Shown: positions 17,337-26,892, numbered from the stretch's first letter. The stretch is DNA of 64,000 nucleotides from JBPYCR01 sp051846935 (GCF_051846935.1 NZ_JBPYCS010000003.1:123215-187214); one strand, 5' to 3'. The notes: generated from the sequence alone by a model not told the origin. Made by a program: numbers and translations.

Positions 17337-18428
17337 TTATTCAAAAAAGTTTTCATCTAAATAAGTGGATTCTTCTTCCGCTAAAAGCCCTTCTTCTTTA
17401 GCAACTGTTTCACTTTTAATATCTATTTTCCAGCCAGTTAGCTTAGCAGCAAGTCGAGCGTTTTGCCCACGCTTTCCAATTGCTAATGAGAGCTGATAGT
17501 CTGGAACAATTACAGTAGTAGACTTTTCCTCTTCATTAACAAGCACATCAATAACTTTTGAAGGACTTAGTGCATTTGATACGTATACGACGGGATCCTC
17601 TGACCACTCAACAATATCTATTTTCTCACCGTTTAGTTCATTAACGATCGCTTGCACGCGCTGTCCCTTTTGACCAACACACGAACCGACTGGGTCAATT
17701 TCTGGGTCGGGCGCATATACAGAAATTTTCGATCGATCGCCAGCTTCTCTAGAAATCGATTTAATTTCTACTATACCTTCATATATTTCGGGTACTTCCA
17801 TTTCAAACAGACGTTTTAACAAGCCAGGATGTGAGCGAGAAATGTAAATTTGCGGGCCTTTACTCGTATTTTCAACCTTTGTAACAAATACTTTAATCCG
17901 ATCATGAATGTCATATTTTTCGGTTGGGATTTGTTCTGTATCTGCTAACTTTGCTTCAATTTTCCCTAAGTTGACATAAATGAAGCGAGAATCTTTTCTT
18001 TGGATAATTCCTGTCATTACATCCTCTTCTCTGTCAGCGTACTCACTAAATATAACTCCGCGCTCTGCTTCCCTTACTCGTTGAGTAACAACTTGCTTTG
18101 CTGCCTGAGCGGCTATTCTGCCAAAATCCTTCGGTGTAATTTCCACTTCAATTACATCATCCAATTCATAATTCGGATCAATATCTTGCGCTTCCTCTAT
18201 AGAGATTTCTTCTTGCGTATCTTCAACTTCCTCAACAACGGTTTTTCTTGAATAAACCTTCATCGTTCCTTCCGATTCGCTAACTGCTACGCGGACATTT
18301 GTTGCAGACTTAAAATTTTTCTTATATGCGGAAATCAGTGCTGCTTCAAGCGCTTCCAGCAAAATATCTTTATCAATCCCTTTTTCTTTTTCTAAATAGT
18401 TGATTGCATCGAACAGTTGATTGCTCAT
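17337..18428 (-). CDS. nusA: Transcription termination/antitermination factor NusA
   Basis: An RNA polymerase-associated factor that promotes pausing and intrinsic termination. The 363-residue protein has the N-terminal polymerase-binding domain, an S1 domain (GIIQRKDSRFIYVNLG, near 140), and two KH domains (DPVGSCVGQKGQRVQAI near 245; LSLAIGKRGQNARLAAKL near 315). As in other Bacilli it lacks the E. coli acidic repeats. It is encoded after rimP with a 14-bp gap. Confidence 0.98.
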   Translation of the reverse strand: MSNQLFDAINYLEKEKGIDKDILLEALEAALISAYKKNFKSATNVRVAVSESEGTMKVYSRKTVVEEVEDTQEEISIEEAQDIDPNYELDDVIEVEITPKDFGRIAAQAAKQVVTQRVREAERGVIFSEYADREEDVMTGIIQRKDSRFIYVNLGKIEAKLADTEQIPTEKYDIHDRIKVFVTKVENTSKGPQIYISRSHPGLLKRLFEMEVPEIYEGIVEIKSISREAGDRSKISVYAPDPEIDPVGSCVGQKGQRVQAIVNELNGEKIDIVEWSEDPVVYVSNALSPSKVIDVLVNEEEKSTTVIVPDYQLSLAIGKRGQNARLAAKLTGWKIDIKSETVAKEEGLLAEEESTYLDENFFE

Positions 18429-18442
18429 TTTTTTCTCCCCCT

Positions 18443-18913
18443 TTAAAACACAACCGCAAGTCTAGCTTGGGCTATTTGATTATATGGTATTTCTACTTGC
18501 TTTTTCCGTGTTTTATCTTTATATTCAATAGTTGCTATGTCACCTTCGAAGTTTATTAATATTCCTTCGTATTCCTTTGCACCTTCAAAAGGTGCATATA
18601 GCTTTACATAAACATTATTGTTTACATTTTTAATGAAATCATTTTTTGATTTTAATGGACGTTCTGCACCAGGTGAGGATACTTCTAGAAAATAAGCACC
18701 TTTTATTGGATCGGACTCATCTAGCTTTGCACTCAATTGCTCAGATACTGCCCCACACTCTGTAATATCGACACCCTCTTCAGTATCAATGTACACCCGT
18801 AAAAACCAGTTTTTGCCTTCTTTTACATACTCAACATCGACTAACTCCATATCCTTTTCATTTAAAATGGGCCGTACGAGCTCTTCTACGATGTCGACAA
18901 TTTTTGAACCCAA
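18443..18913 (-). CDS. rimP: Ribosome maturation factor RimP
   Basis: Needed for 30S subunit maturation. A TTG start at 18913 is chosen: AGGAGG lies 7 bases upstream and the resulting 156 residues equal the B. subtilis length. The ATG at 18934 overlaps that ribosome site. Family signatures are RVYIDTEEGVDI near residue 42 and LEVSSPGAERPL near residue 77. It is the first gene of the nusA-infB operon. Confidence 0.96.
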   Translation of the reverse strand: MGSKIVDIVEELVRPILNEKDMELVDVEYVKEGKNWFLRVYIDTEEGVDITECGAVSEQLSAKLDESDPIKGAYFLEVSSPGAERPLKSKNDFIKNVNNNVYVKLYAPFEGAKEYEGILINFEGDIATIEYKDKTRKKQVEIPYNQIAQARLAVVF

Positions 18914-18996
18914 ATAGCATCCTCCTCTATCCAAAAATGTGTATTATTATATTATTAACCTTAATATAGCTTTTCATTTAAGCTTCATTATAAAAT

Positions 18997-19030
18997 ATGC
19001 CTAGTAGCTATACGATCTAGGTATTTTTTT
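18997..19030 (+). terminator. Plus-strand terminator-like hairpin
   Basis: Arms ATGCCTAG (18997-19004) and CTAGGTAT (19017-19024) are followed on the plus strand by an unbroken T-run. No plus-strand gene is seen upstream of it. On the minus strand the stem is followed by TATTTTATAATG, so it could also weakly end polC read-through or sit upstream of the rimP promoter. Confidence 0.4.
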
Positions 19031-19212
19031 CATAAGCGATGATTTAATATTTTTAAAAAAGAGATCGTACATTACGTTACTCCATTACAATCACTTTTTC
19101 TAAAAGCAACTGCACCCGAGACGACTGTTCGTATCTATCCCTTTTCGTAAAAAGGCGCAATGATCCTCATGAATGATTTAAATTCTCCATGCATCCACCT
19201 GTTTCAATATAA

Positions 19213-19239
19213 AACCCTTGCCGAGTGCTGTGGCAAGGG
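19213..19239 (-). terminator. Second terminator after polC
   Basis: CCCTTGCC/GGCAAGGG arms (19232-19239 and 19215-19222) are followed on the minus strand by TTTTATA. It shares its core with the hairpin at 2045-2085. The 488-bp gap 18914-19401 holds this, the hairpin at 19269-19292, the plus-strand hairpin at 18997 and the repeat at 19371, and no gene. Confidence 0.7.
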
Positions 19240-19268
19240 AGTAGTTTAGAAGTGCAGTAGTATGAAGA

Positions 19269-19292
19269 AAGAGTGGGAAAGTTCCCACTCTT
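19269..19292 (-). terminator. First terminator-like hairpin after polC
   Basis: Arms AAGAGTGGGAA (19269-19279) and its complement (19282-19292) form a tight stem, followed on the minus strand by TTTCTTC. With the hairpin at 19215 it makes a tandem terminator for polC. Confidence 0.6.
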
Positions 19293-19370
19293 CAAATCCG
19301 TACGTATGATTACTTACCCAAAAGAATCATACCATATGTATGATCTCCGTGCAAGCAATATCTTTCTTTC

Positions 19371-19401
19371 GATTGAGTCACGTATTTGTGGGTGTTATTT
19401 T
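19371..19401. repeat. 31-bp repeat, copy 2
   Basis: Identical over 31 bases to 6158-6188. It ends one base before the polC stop codon, so the polC 3' untranslated region begins with it. Confidence 0.85.
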
Positions 19402-22400
19402 TTAAAAAAGTGATAGTTGGTTTTGTTCGGCCATACCATTCAAGCAACCTTGCTTATCTAAATACTCCAAAACAGTCTTCGAAATTCTACTACGAACTCG
19501 TAAATCTTCTTTCGATAGAAACTCTCCGTCCTCTCTTGCTTTAACGATATTTAAAGCTGCATTTGTACCAAGTCCATCTACAGCATTAAATGGAGGGATT
19601 AATGAGTTTCCGTCAACGATAAATTCAGTTGCACTTGATTTGTATAAATCTACTTGCTTTAACGAGAAGCCACGTTCCCACATTTCTAATGAAACTTCTA
19701 AAACAGTTAGTAAGTTCTTTTCTTTAGGAGATGCTTCATTACCTTTTGCTTTAATATTTTCAATACGCTCGCGTAACGCATCAGACCCTCTTACCATCGT
19801 TTCCAATTCAAAATCAGCTGCTCGAATAGAAAAATAGGCTGCATAAAAAAGTATTGGGTGATGAACTTTAAAGTAAGCTATTCTTACGGCCATCAACACA
19901 TATGCTGCAGCATGTGCTTTTGGAAACATATACTTTATCTTTTGACACGATTCAATATACCAATCTGGCACATCGTGTTTTTTCATTTCTTCTATCCATT
20001 CTTCCTGAAGTCCTCTCCCTTTTCGTACAAATTCCATTATTTTAAAGGCAAGAGACGCTTCCAAACCTTTATGCATTAAATATACCATAATATCGTCGCG
20101 GCAACCGATAACATCAGACAGTTCACAAATTCCATCATTAATTAATTCTTGCGCATTACCAAGCCAAACATCCGTTCCATGTGATAAACCGGAAATGATA
20201 ACAAGCTCGGCAAATGTTTTTGGCTTTGTTTCTTCAAGCATTTGTCGGACGAAAGAAGTACCGAATTCAGGTACCCCTAGTGTCCCTGTTTTACAATTAA
20301 TTTGTTCAGGAGTTACACCAATTGATTCCGTTCCAGAAAATATTTTCATAACTTCTTTATCATCTGTAGGTATCGTTAGAGGATCAATTCCGCTTAAATC
20401 CTGAAGCATGCGTATAACAGTCGGATCATCGTGACCGAGAATATCTAATTTTAACAAATTATTTTCAATTGAATGAAAATCAAAGTGCGTCGTTCGCCAC
20501 TCGCTTTTTCGGTCATCTGCTGGAAATTGGATCGGAGTAAAATCATATATTTCCTTTTCTGTTGGAACTACGATTATTCCTCCTGGATGTTGTCCGGTCG
20601 TTCTTTTTACTCCCGTACAGCCTTGAACGAGTCGATCCGTTTCTGCTCCTTTATAATGCAACTGATTATCAGATGCATATCCTTTGACGTACCCATATGC
20701 AGTTTTTGTTGCGATTGTACCGATTGTACCGGCTCGATAAACATTATCAACACCAAACAATTCTTTCGTATAATTATGAGCCTTTGGCTGATATTCACCA
20801 GAAAAGTTTAAATCGATGTCTGGAACTTTATCCCCTTTAAAACCTAAAAATGTTTCAAAAGGAATATCTTGACCATCCTTTTTTAAGGATTTGTTGCATT
20901 TTGGGCAATCTTTATCTTTTAAATCGAATCCACTTGCGACGGAGCCATCGGTAATAAAATCGTTATAGTGACAATGGGTGCAGACGTAATGGGCTGGCAG
21001 TGGGTTCACTTCTGTAATTTCCATCATCGTTGCAACTAGCGATGAACCAACCGACCCTCGAGAACCTACCAAATAACCGTCAATTAGTGACTTTTTAACG
21101 AGCTTATGCGAGATTAAATATATTACAGCAAATCCGTGACCAATTATACTCGATAGTTCTTTTTCCAATCGTTCCTTTACGATATTAGGCACTGGCTTGC
21201 CATAAATCGCCTCTGCGTTACCATACGTTAAATTCCTTACTTCTTGATCCGCACCTTCAATTGTTGGTGTGTACAAATCATCCTGTATAGGTGATATCGT
21301 TTTAATTTTGTCAGCTATTAAATTTGTGTTTTCAACTACTATTTCGCGTGCCTTTTCCTCCCCTAAAAAATGGAATGCCTCTAGCATTTCAGTTGTCGTG
21401 CGAAATGGGGTGTCTGGTATTGTTTGTCTATTTAAAGGGTTACCTTTTTGGGATGCAATTAAAATTTTTCTATAAAGCTTTTCATGCTCCTCGATATAGT
21501 GGACATTACCTGTTGCTACTACTGGTTTATTTATTCGTTCCCCTAAATCTACTATTTTCGTAATAATATCTAATACTTGCGCTTCATTAGGAATGATATC
21601 GCCCAATAGATTTATATAGTTTGCGGGTGGCTGTACTTCTATATAATCATAAAAAGCTGCAGCCTTTTCTGCTTCTTCAGCCGATTTCTGCATCATTGTC
21701 TCAAAAACTTCACCTTGCGCACAGCCCGAGCCTACTAATAGTCCCTCTCGATGTTTATTTAAGAGAGAACGAGGCACACGGGGCACCCGATAAAAGTAAT
21801 TAATGTGCGAATACGATACGAGTTTATATAAATTTTTAAGGCCCTTTTGATTGGCAGCAAGCAAAATACAATGACTTGGACGAGAATTTTGGTAAGCATT
21901 TCCTTCTCCCATATGATCATTAAGTTGCTTATGATTTAAAATGTCCTTACTTTGTAAATCCTGTACGAATTTCCAAAACATGTAACCAGTTGCTTCTGCA
22001 TCGTATATTGCACGATGGTGCTGTGTTAATTCTATATCAAGCAGCTTACATAACGTATTCAAACGGTGATTCCCTAAGTCAGGATATAATAGTCGTGCCA
22101 GTTCTAATGTATCGATTACTGGATTTTTCACTTGTTCAAAACCCATTCTTTTAAAACCCTCGTTTAAAAAGCCAATATCGAAGCTTGCATTGTGGGCTAC
22201 TAATATACTGTCACCCATCCACTCCTGAAAGTTTCTTAAAACGTTATCGACTTCTGGTGCATCAACAAGCATATCATCTGTAATTCCGGTAATTTCAATA
22301 ATTCGGTTAGACAATGGCTTGTGTGGGTTGGCAAAAGATTCAAACCGATCAATAATTTCACCTTGATATATTTTCACACCGGCAAGCTCAATAATCGTAT

Positions 22401-23694
22401 CATAAACGGCAGATAGTCCGGTCGTTTCCACATCAAAAACAACGTATGTTGCGTCCTTTAAATCGATGTCCTTTTCATTATAAGCGATTGGTATACCATC
22501 ATCGACTAGATTTGCTTCTACACCGTAGATTACTTTTATTTCGTGTTTCTTTCCTGCTGCATGTGCTTCTGGAAAACCTTGTACACCAGCATGATCTGTA
22601 ATTGCAATAGCATTGTGTCCCCAGCTAGCAGCTTGTTCAATTAATCGAGAGGGTGAAACAACCGCATCTAGCTGACTCATCGTTGTGTGTGCATGTAGTT
22701 CAATACGTTTTTGATCTTCTGGAGCATCGTCTTTACGAGATGTAACGGTGACCTGATTCATGTCGTTTGCCATCATTGCGAGTTCGTTTGAATACATATC
22801 CGTTTGGATGCGACCTCTAGCCTTAATCCAAATTCCTTCTTTTACCGCTTCAAACATAGATTCATCTTCATCATTTCTGGAAAACATCTTTATTTCAAGT
22901 GAATCTGTATAATCGGTCGCTTTTACAAGTAATAAACTGCGCCCAGAACGTAGTTTTCGAATCTCTACTGCAAAAATGTATCCTTGGACAACGGCGCGAC
23001 GTTCTTCCTCTTGAATATCAATCATTTGCATCGGTTCATCTTTAATTTCATAACCGATCATTAAGGATTTAGGCACACTATTTTTCTCCTGCGCATTTTC
23101 TCTATTTTCTTTATCTTGTATCGTTCGTAAAGCGAGCTCTTTATCTTCCTTATACTTTTGTTCTCGAAATTTTTGGACGTCTGCTTCCAAAGTTTCTACA
23201 GAAAACTCAAGCATGTACGTTCGTGCACCAATCTTCTGACAGAACGATTGAAAGTCTTTTTCTATTCGGCGCTTTACTAAAGATGCTTCTGTTTCATTCC
23301 TAGCTATTAAACATAATTTGTTTTGATCTACTTTCGGCATTTGATTAAGTAGCAGATCACTGTGAGCAGGTGATAAATGAGAAGCTGTTGTTTGGAGAAA
23401 GAGCCCCCAATAATCACAAATAACCTCATCCTCGCAGCTTCGATTTTTTGTAAGTATAACTATGTCTACATGAGCAATTTTTTGAAAGGCATCTTTTAAT
23501 TTAGTTACTAACAATTGATAGATTGCCAACGGGAGGACAGAAGTCAGTTGCAAATGAAAAACCCATGTTTTCGTTTTTTTAAATACTTCCAGTTTCTCCA
23601 ACGTACTATGCTTGAAATAGCTGTCAACAATATCAGCAGGCATCTGGAGCTGATCAAGCAATACGGTTAATTTTTCTTCTTTTGAAATATGCAT
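19402..23694 (-). CDS. polC: DNA polymerase III PolC-type alpha subunit
   Basis: The main replicative polymerase of low-GC Gram-positives, carrying its own 3'-5' exonuclease. The start is placed at 23694 because AGGAGG lies 8 bases upstream; the frame runs 16 codons further without a ribosome site. The 1430 residues show an N-terminal domain, an OB fold, a PHP domain (ELHAHTTMS) interrupted by the exonuclease (FDVETTGL near residue 405), a zinc-binding segment (CTHCHYND...CPKC near 920) and the palm with PDIDLNFSGE near 970. proS, usually just before it, is absent. Confidence 0.98.
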   Translation of the reverse strand: MHISKEEKLTVLLDQLQMPADIVDSYFKHSTLEKLEVFKKTKTWVFHLQLTSVLPLAIYQLLVTKLKDAFQKIAHVDIVILTKNRSCEDEVICDYWGLFLQTTASHLSPAHSDLLLNQMPKVDQNKLCLIARNETEASLVKRRIEKDFQSFCQKIGARTYMLEFSVETLEADVQKFREQKYKEDKELALRTIQDKENRENAQEKNSVPKSLMIGYEIKDEPMQMIDIQEEERRAVVQGYIFAVEIRKLRSGRSLLLVKATDYTDSLEIKMFSRNDEDESMFEAVKEGIWIKARGRIQTDMYSNELAMMANDMNQVTVTSRKDDAPEDQKRIELHAHTTMSQLDAVVSPSRLIEQAASWGHNAIAITDHAGVQGFPEAHAAGKKHEIKVIYGVEANLVDDGIPIAYNEKDIDLKDATYVVFDVETTGLSAVYDTIIELAGVKIYQGEIIDRFESFANPHKPLSNRIIEITGITDDMLVDAPEVDNVLRNFQEWMGDSILVAHNASFDIGFLNEGFKRMGFEQVKNPVIDTLELARLLYPDLGNHRLNTLCKLLDIELTQHHRAIYDAEATGYMFWKFVQDLQSKDILNHKQLNDHMGEGNAYQNSRPSHCILLAANQKGLKNLYKLVSYSHINYFYRVPRVPRSLLNKHREGLLVGSGCAQGEVFETMMQKSAEEAEKAAAFYDYIEVQPPANYINLLGDIIPNEAQVLDIITKIVDLGERINKPVVATGNVHYIEEHEKLYRKILIASQKGNPLNRQTIPDTPFRTTTEMLEAFHFLGEEKAREIVVENTNLIADKIKTISPIQDDLYTPTIEGADQEVRNLTYGNAEAIYGKPVPNIVKERLEKELSSIIGHGFAVIYLISHKLVKKSLIDGYLVGSRGSVGSSLVATMMEITEVNPLPAHYVCTHCHYNDFITDGSVASGFDLKDKDCPKCNKSLKKDGQDIPFETFLGFKGDKVPDIDLNFSGEYQPKAHNYTKELFGVDNVYRAGTIGTIATKTAYGYVKGYASDNQLHYKGAETDRLVQGCTGVKRTTGQHPGGIIVVPTEKEIYDFTPIQFPADDRKSEWRTTHFDFHSIENNLLKLDILGHDDPTVIRMLQDLSGIDPLTIPTDDKEVMKIFSGTESIGVTPEQINCKTGTLGVPEFGTSFVRQMLEETKPKTFAELVIISGLSHGTDVWLGNAQELINDGICELSDVIGCRDDIMVYLMHKGLEASLAFKIMEFVRKGRGLQEEWIEEMKKHDVPDWYIESCQKIKYMFPKAHAAAYVLMAVRIAYFKVHHPILFYAAYFSIRAADFELETMVRGSDALRERIENIKAKGNEASPKEKNLLTVLEVSLEMWERGFSLKQVDLYKSSATEFIVDGNSLIPPFNAVDGLGTNAALNIVKAREDGEFLSKEDLRVRSRISKTVLEYLDKQGCLNGMAEQNQLSLF

Positions 23695-23744
23695 ACTTAA
23701 TCCTCCTACGCTGGAAGCCAGCAATTTAACAATGTATTCCATGT

Positions 23745-23786
23745 AAAAAACCTCAAGCGGCTCTTTATATAATATAAGGCTTGAGG
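23745..23786 (-). terminator. Terminator after rseP
   Basis: CCTCAAGC/GCTTGAGG arms (23779-23786 and 23751-23758) with an AU-rich paired interior are followed by TTTTTT on the minus strand. It stands only about 50 bases before the polC start, where proS is found in B. subtilis. Confidence 0.85.
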
Positions 23787-23829
23787 CGATTTTCTTGCAC
23801 TTTTAATCCCGATTATTGAGAAAAACCAT

Positions 23830-25092
23830 TTAAAGAAAGAGACGCTGAATATCATTCCATGTCACAACAATCATAAGTAACATAAGTAATGCAAATCCAA
23901 CAAAGTGAACGATTCCTTCCTTTTGTGGATCTATTGGCTTTCCTCTAATCGCTTCTATACCGACAAATAAAAGTCTTCCACCATCCAGTGCTGGCAATGG
24001 TACAAGATTAATAATACCGAGGTTAATACTAAGCATTGCTGTCCACATTAAGAAATTCATAAAACCAGTTTGCACAACTTGATCCGTTGCATCATAAATT
24101 CCAACAGGTCCTGAGATCATATCAAGCGAATATTGTCCTGTAATTAGCTTTCCTAAATTAACTAAAATAAGCTTAGTCGTTTCATATGTTTGTACAAAGC
24201 CATACTTAAAGGTACCAAAAAAAGATTTTTCAAATGCTAGCGTTACTCCTACTTGACCAATCTCATTGCCTTCCATATCGGTCGCTTTTTTTGGCACAAC
24301 TGTAAGGGCGTGCTCTTCCCCATCTTTACGTAGAACGAGCATGTCAATTGGACTTTCAGGACGTGCTTTTACAACATCAGTAAATTCTTTCCACGTAGTA
24401 ACTGAATTCCCTTCAATTTGAATTATTTCATCCCCGCTTTTAATTCCTGCATCATGTGCAGGACTATCTGCTTGCACATCGCCAATTAAAGCTCGATCTG
24501 AAGGAATACCTTGAACGAGACCTAAAATAACAAAGATAAGAATTGCAAGGATAAAATTCATCATCGGACCTGCAAATAATTGCATCGCTCTTTGTCCAAC
24601 AGTTTTAGATGCGAATTGACGGTCAAATGGGGCTATTTGTGTCTCCTTTTCATCCATAACGAAAACGGCATCACGTGCAACCTTAAAAGTTAGCTTTTCA
24701 TTTTCCCCTATTTCATAACCTTCTATTACGAGGTCATGATCAAGATCAGCTCTTTCCACTTCAATGACCTGTGCAGTAGGGTGCTTTGACTTATTGTTTA
24801 CGATAATTTGCTTTACGTATCCATCCGAATTGTATTCCAAACCAATATGGTGACCAGGCTTCAGCTCAATAATTTCTGGATCTTCACCTGCAACCCGAAC
24901 GTATCCACCAATTGGCAATAAGCGAATCGTATACAGTGTTTCGTTTTTTGTAAAATAAAGTACTTTTGGACCGAATCCGATCGCAAACTCTCGTGCAAGC
25001 ATTCCGCTTCGTTTAGCAAAGATTAAATGCCCCCATTCGTGGACAAACACGAGCAAACCAAACATTAGAATAAACGCAATAATGGTGTTCAA
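23830..25092 (-). CDS. rseP: Site-2 intramembrane protease RseP/RasP
   Basis: A zinc metalloprotease that cuts membrane-anchored anti-sigma factors and signal-peptide remnants within the bilayer. A TTG start at 25092 gives 420 residues, the same as B. subtilis RasP, with AAAGGAG eight bases upstream. Residues 6-25 form the first membrane helix with HEWGH (HExxH), a PDZ domain lies near 195-270, and the second zinc motif LPALDGG is near residue 358. It follows cdsA directly, although dxr normally separates the two. Confidence 0.96.
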   Translation of the reverse strand: MNTIIAFILMFGLLVFVHEWGHLIFAKRSGMLAREFAIGFGPKVLYFTKNETLYTIRLLPIGGYVRVAGEDPEIIELKPGHHIGLEYNSDGYVKQIIVNNKSKHPTAQVIEVERADLDHDLVIEGYEIGENEKLTFKVARDAVFVMDEKETQIAPFDRQFASKTVGQRAMQLFAGPMMNFILAILIFVILGLVQGIPSDRALIGDVQADSPAHDAGIKSGDEIIQIEGNSVTTWKEFTDVVKARPESPIDMLVLRKDGEEHALTVVPKKATDMEGNEIGQVGVTLAFEKSFFGTFKYGFVQTYETTKLILVNLGKLITGQYSLDMISGPVGIYDATDQVVQTGFMNFLMWTAMLSINLGIINLVPLPALDGGRLLFVGIEAIRGKPIDPQKEGIVHFVGFALLMLLMIVVTWNDIQRLFL

Positions 25093-25158
25093 AAGAAGCA
25101 CTCCTTTATCGGTGAATAAATAGAAGCTTGTTTACATATCCAGGTGATACTATTTTAC

Positions 25159-25177
25159 TAATCGTTAGTAACGATTA
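25159..25177. repeat. Perfect 19-bp palindrome at the cdsA stop codon
   Basis: TAATCGTTA, one base, then TAACGATTA. It includes the cdsA stop codon and lies at the cdsA-rseP junction where dxr is missing. The loop is too short for a good hairpin, so a protein-binding site or a rearrangement scar is possible. Confidence 0.5.
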
Positions 25178-25963
25178 TGCAATAAATTCTATTAAGTATA
25201 AAAAAGGTAAAACAAACAACAAGCTATCCAATCGGTCTAAAATCCCTCCATGACCTGGAAGAATATGACCGAAATCTTTAATTTCATAATATCGTTTACA
25301 AGCAGATGCAACCAAATCACCGACCTGCCCTACAATTGAAATTAAAATCGCTATTCCTGCAATTTCAAAAGCATTCATTGTAAATGGATAAATAAACTGA
25401 AATACAATTGCAGTAATTAAAGCAAGTACAATACCGCCGATCGCCCCGCCAATTGTCTTGTTTGGGCTAATAACTGGCCACAACTTTCTCTTTCCGAAAG
25501 CTTTTCCAAAAAAATATGCTCCCGAGTCAGTAGCCCAAATGATAAACAAAATAAACAATACGTAATTTAAACCTGTAAGACGTGCAACGATGATAAAATA
25601 AAACCCAATACTTATATACGCTGTTGCCAAGATCAGAAAGCCTGCATGTGCGAAAGTAAATGTGTTTTTAGATAGTACAATATAAGCTAATAATAACATA
25701 ATAAATAAAATGACTAGCTTTGTAACTAGCTGATTTGCGTCTGTTATAATTGATTCTTTATCTGGTATTAATAGAAACCACATAAACAACAGCGCTATAC
25801 TTACTGGTACAATTCGCAAACTTTTACGATCCGCGTTAAACAATTCAAATAGAGCAATCGTCGCCAGTACGTATGTAAATAAAATAAATGGCCAAGAACC
25901 GATTAATAATATTGGAATTACTACAATTAATCCTACTATAGCTGTCCATATTCGTTGTTTCAT
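25175..25963 (-). CDS. cdsA: Phosphatidate cytidylyltransferase
   Basis: Converts phosphatidic acid and CTP to CDP-diacylglycerol for phospholipid synthesis. The protein is 262 residues with about eight hydrophobic segments and the family signature GDLVASACKR...KDFGHILPGHGGILDRLDS (split by a few residues) near the C-terminus. Two in-frame ATGs exist; the second, at 25963, has better spacing from AAGGTG. It follows uppS closely, as expected. Confidence 0.95.
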   Translation of the reverse strand: MKQRIWTAIVGLIVVIPILLIGSWPFILFTYVLATIALFELFNADRKSLRIVPVSIALLFMWFLLIPDKESIITDANQLVTKLVILFIMLLLAYIVLSKNTFTFAHAGFLILATAYISIGFYFIIVARLTGLNYVLFILFIIWATDSGAYFFGKAFGKRKLWPVISPNKTIGGAIGGIVLALITAIVFQFIYPFTMNAFEIAGIAILISIVGQVGDLVASACKRYYEIKDFGHILPGHGGILDRLDSLLFVLPFLYLIEFIA

Positions 25964-25976
25964 TTTCATTCACACC

Positions 25977-26741
25977 TTATATTCCACCATAACGTCGTTT
26001 ACGCTGTTGGTAATCAAGTAATGCTTGTCGAAATATTTCTTCATTAAAATCAGGCCATAACACGTCTGTAAACCAAAATTCCGTATATGCAAGCTGCCAA
26101 AGAAGAAAATTGCTTAAACGTTGTTCGCCACTCGTCCGTATTAGCAAGTCTGGATCAGACAACCCATTTGTATATAAGTAGTTAGAAAAAAGCTGTTCAT
26201 CCAAGTCATCAAGGGTAATTTTGGATGCATCTACATCTGACATCATTTGCTTTATCCCACGAATTATTTCGAGCCTGCTCCCATAGTTTAAAGCAAAATT
26301 CAGCAACAAACCATCATTCTGACTCGTTTGCTCCTTGGCATACTGTACAGCCTCCCGCGTATAGTCAGGTAACACATCGAATTCGCCGATCGTCTCAATT
26401 CTAACATTATTTTCAATCATTTCTGGCAAGTATACATGGAGGAACTCCTTGGGGAGCTTCATTAAAAATTCGACCTCTGCCTTTGGTCTTTTCCAATTTT
26501 CCGTTGAAAAGGCATATAACGTCAAAACTTTAACATTATACTTGATCGCAACAGAAACAATATTTTTCACAACATCCATACCTTCTTTATGGCCTGCTAT
26601 GCGAGGTAATCCTCTTTTTTTTGCCCATCGTCCGTTTCCATCCATAATGATTGCAACATGGTCGGGCGGATTATCCAGTGTTATACGTTCAAAATTTGTC
26701 GTACGCTTTTTTCTAAAAAAAGGAAGTTTCATTGACATCAT
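25977..26741 (-). CDS. uppS: Isoprenyl (undecaprenyl diphosphate) synthase
   Basis: Cis-prenyltransferase that makes the lipid carrier for cell-wall precursors. The 254 residues include the catalytic IIMDGNGRWAKKRG (Asp near residue 33), the TLYAFSTENWKRP segment and the C-terminal RTSGEQRLSNFLLWQ. The exact start among three close methionine codons is unsure; GGGGGA precedes the first. Its substrate isopentenyl diphosphate would come from the pathway that needs dxr, which is missing from its usual place nearby. Confidence 0.96.
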   Translation of the reverse strand: MMSMKLPFFRKKRTTNFERITLDNPPDHVAIIMDGNGRWAKKRGLPRIAGHKEGMDVVKNIVSVAIKYNVKVLTLYAFSTENWKRPKAEVEFLMKLPKEFLHVYLPEMIENNVRIETIGEFDVLPDYTREAVQYAKEQTSQNDGLLLNFALNYGSRLEIIRGIKQMMSDVDASKITLDDLDEQLFSNYLYTNGLSDPDLLIRTSGEQRLSNFLLWQLAYTEFWFTDVLWPDFNEEIFRQALLDYQQRKRRYGGI

Positions 26742-26859
26742 TTGTCCCCCAAATAGTCGAGTATCTCTATACGATCCTTTTAACTCAAATCGTTATGAAG
26801 GAGAAAAGAATAGTATGACTAAAAAATCTTTGCATTATTTTATTATAATACATTTAAAG

Positions 26860-26892
26860 AAAAAAAGCCCCTCTTCTAATTAAGAGGGTGCA
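26860..26892 (-). terminator. Terminator after frr
   Basis: CCCTCTTA pairs with TAAGAGGG-like bases (GAAGAGGGG) over a short loop, followed on the minus strand by TTTTTTTC. It splits the frr transcript from uppS. Confidence 0.85.
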
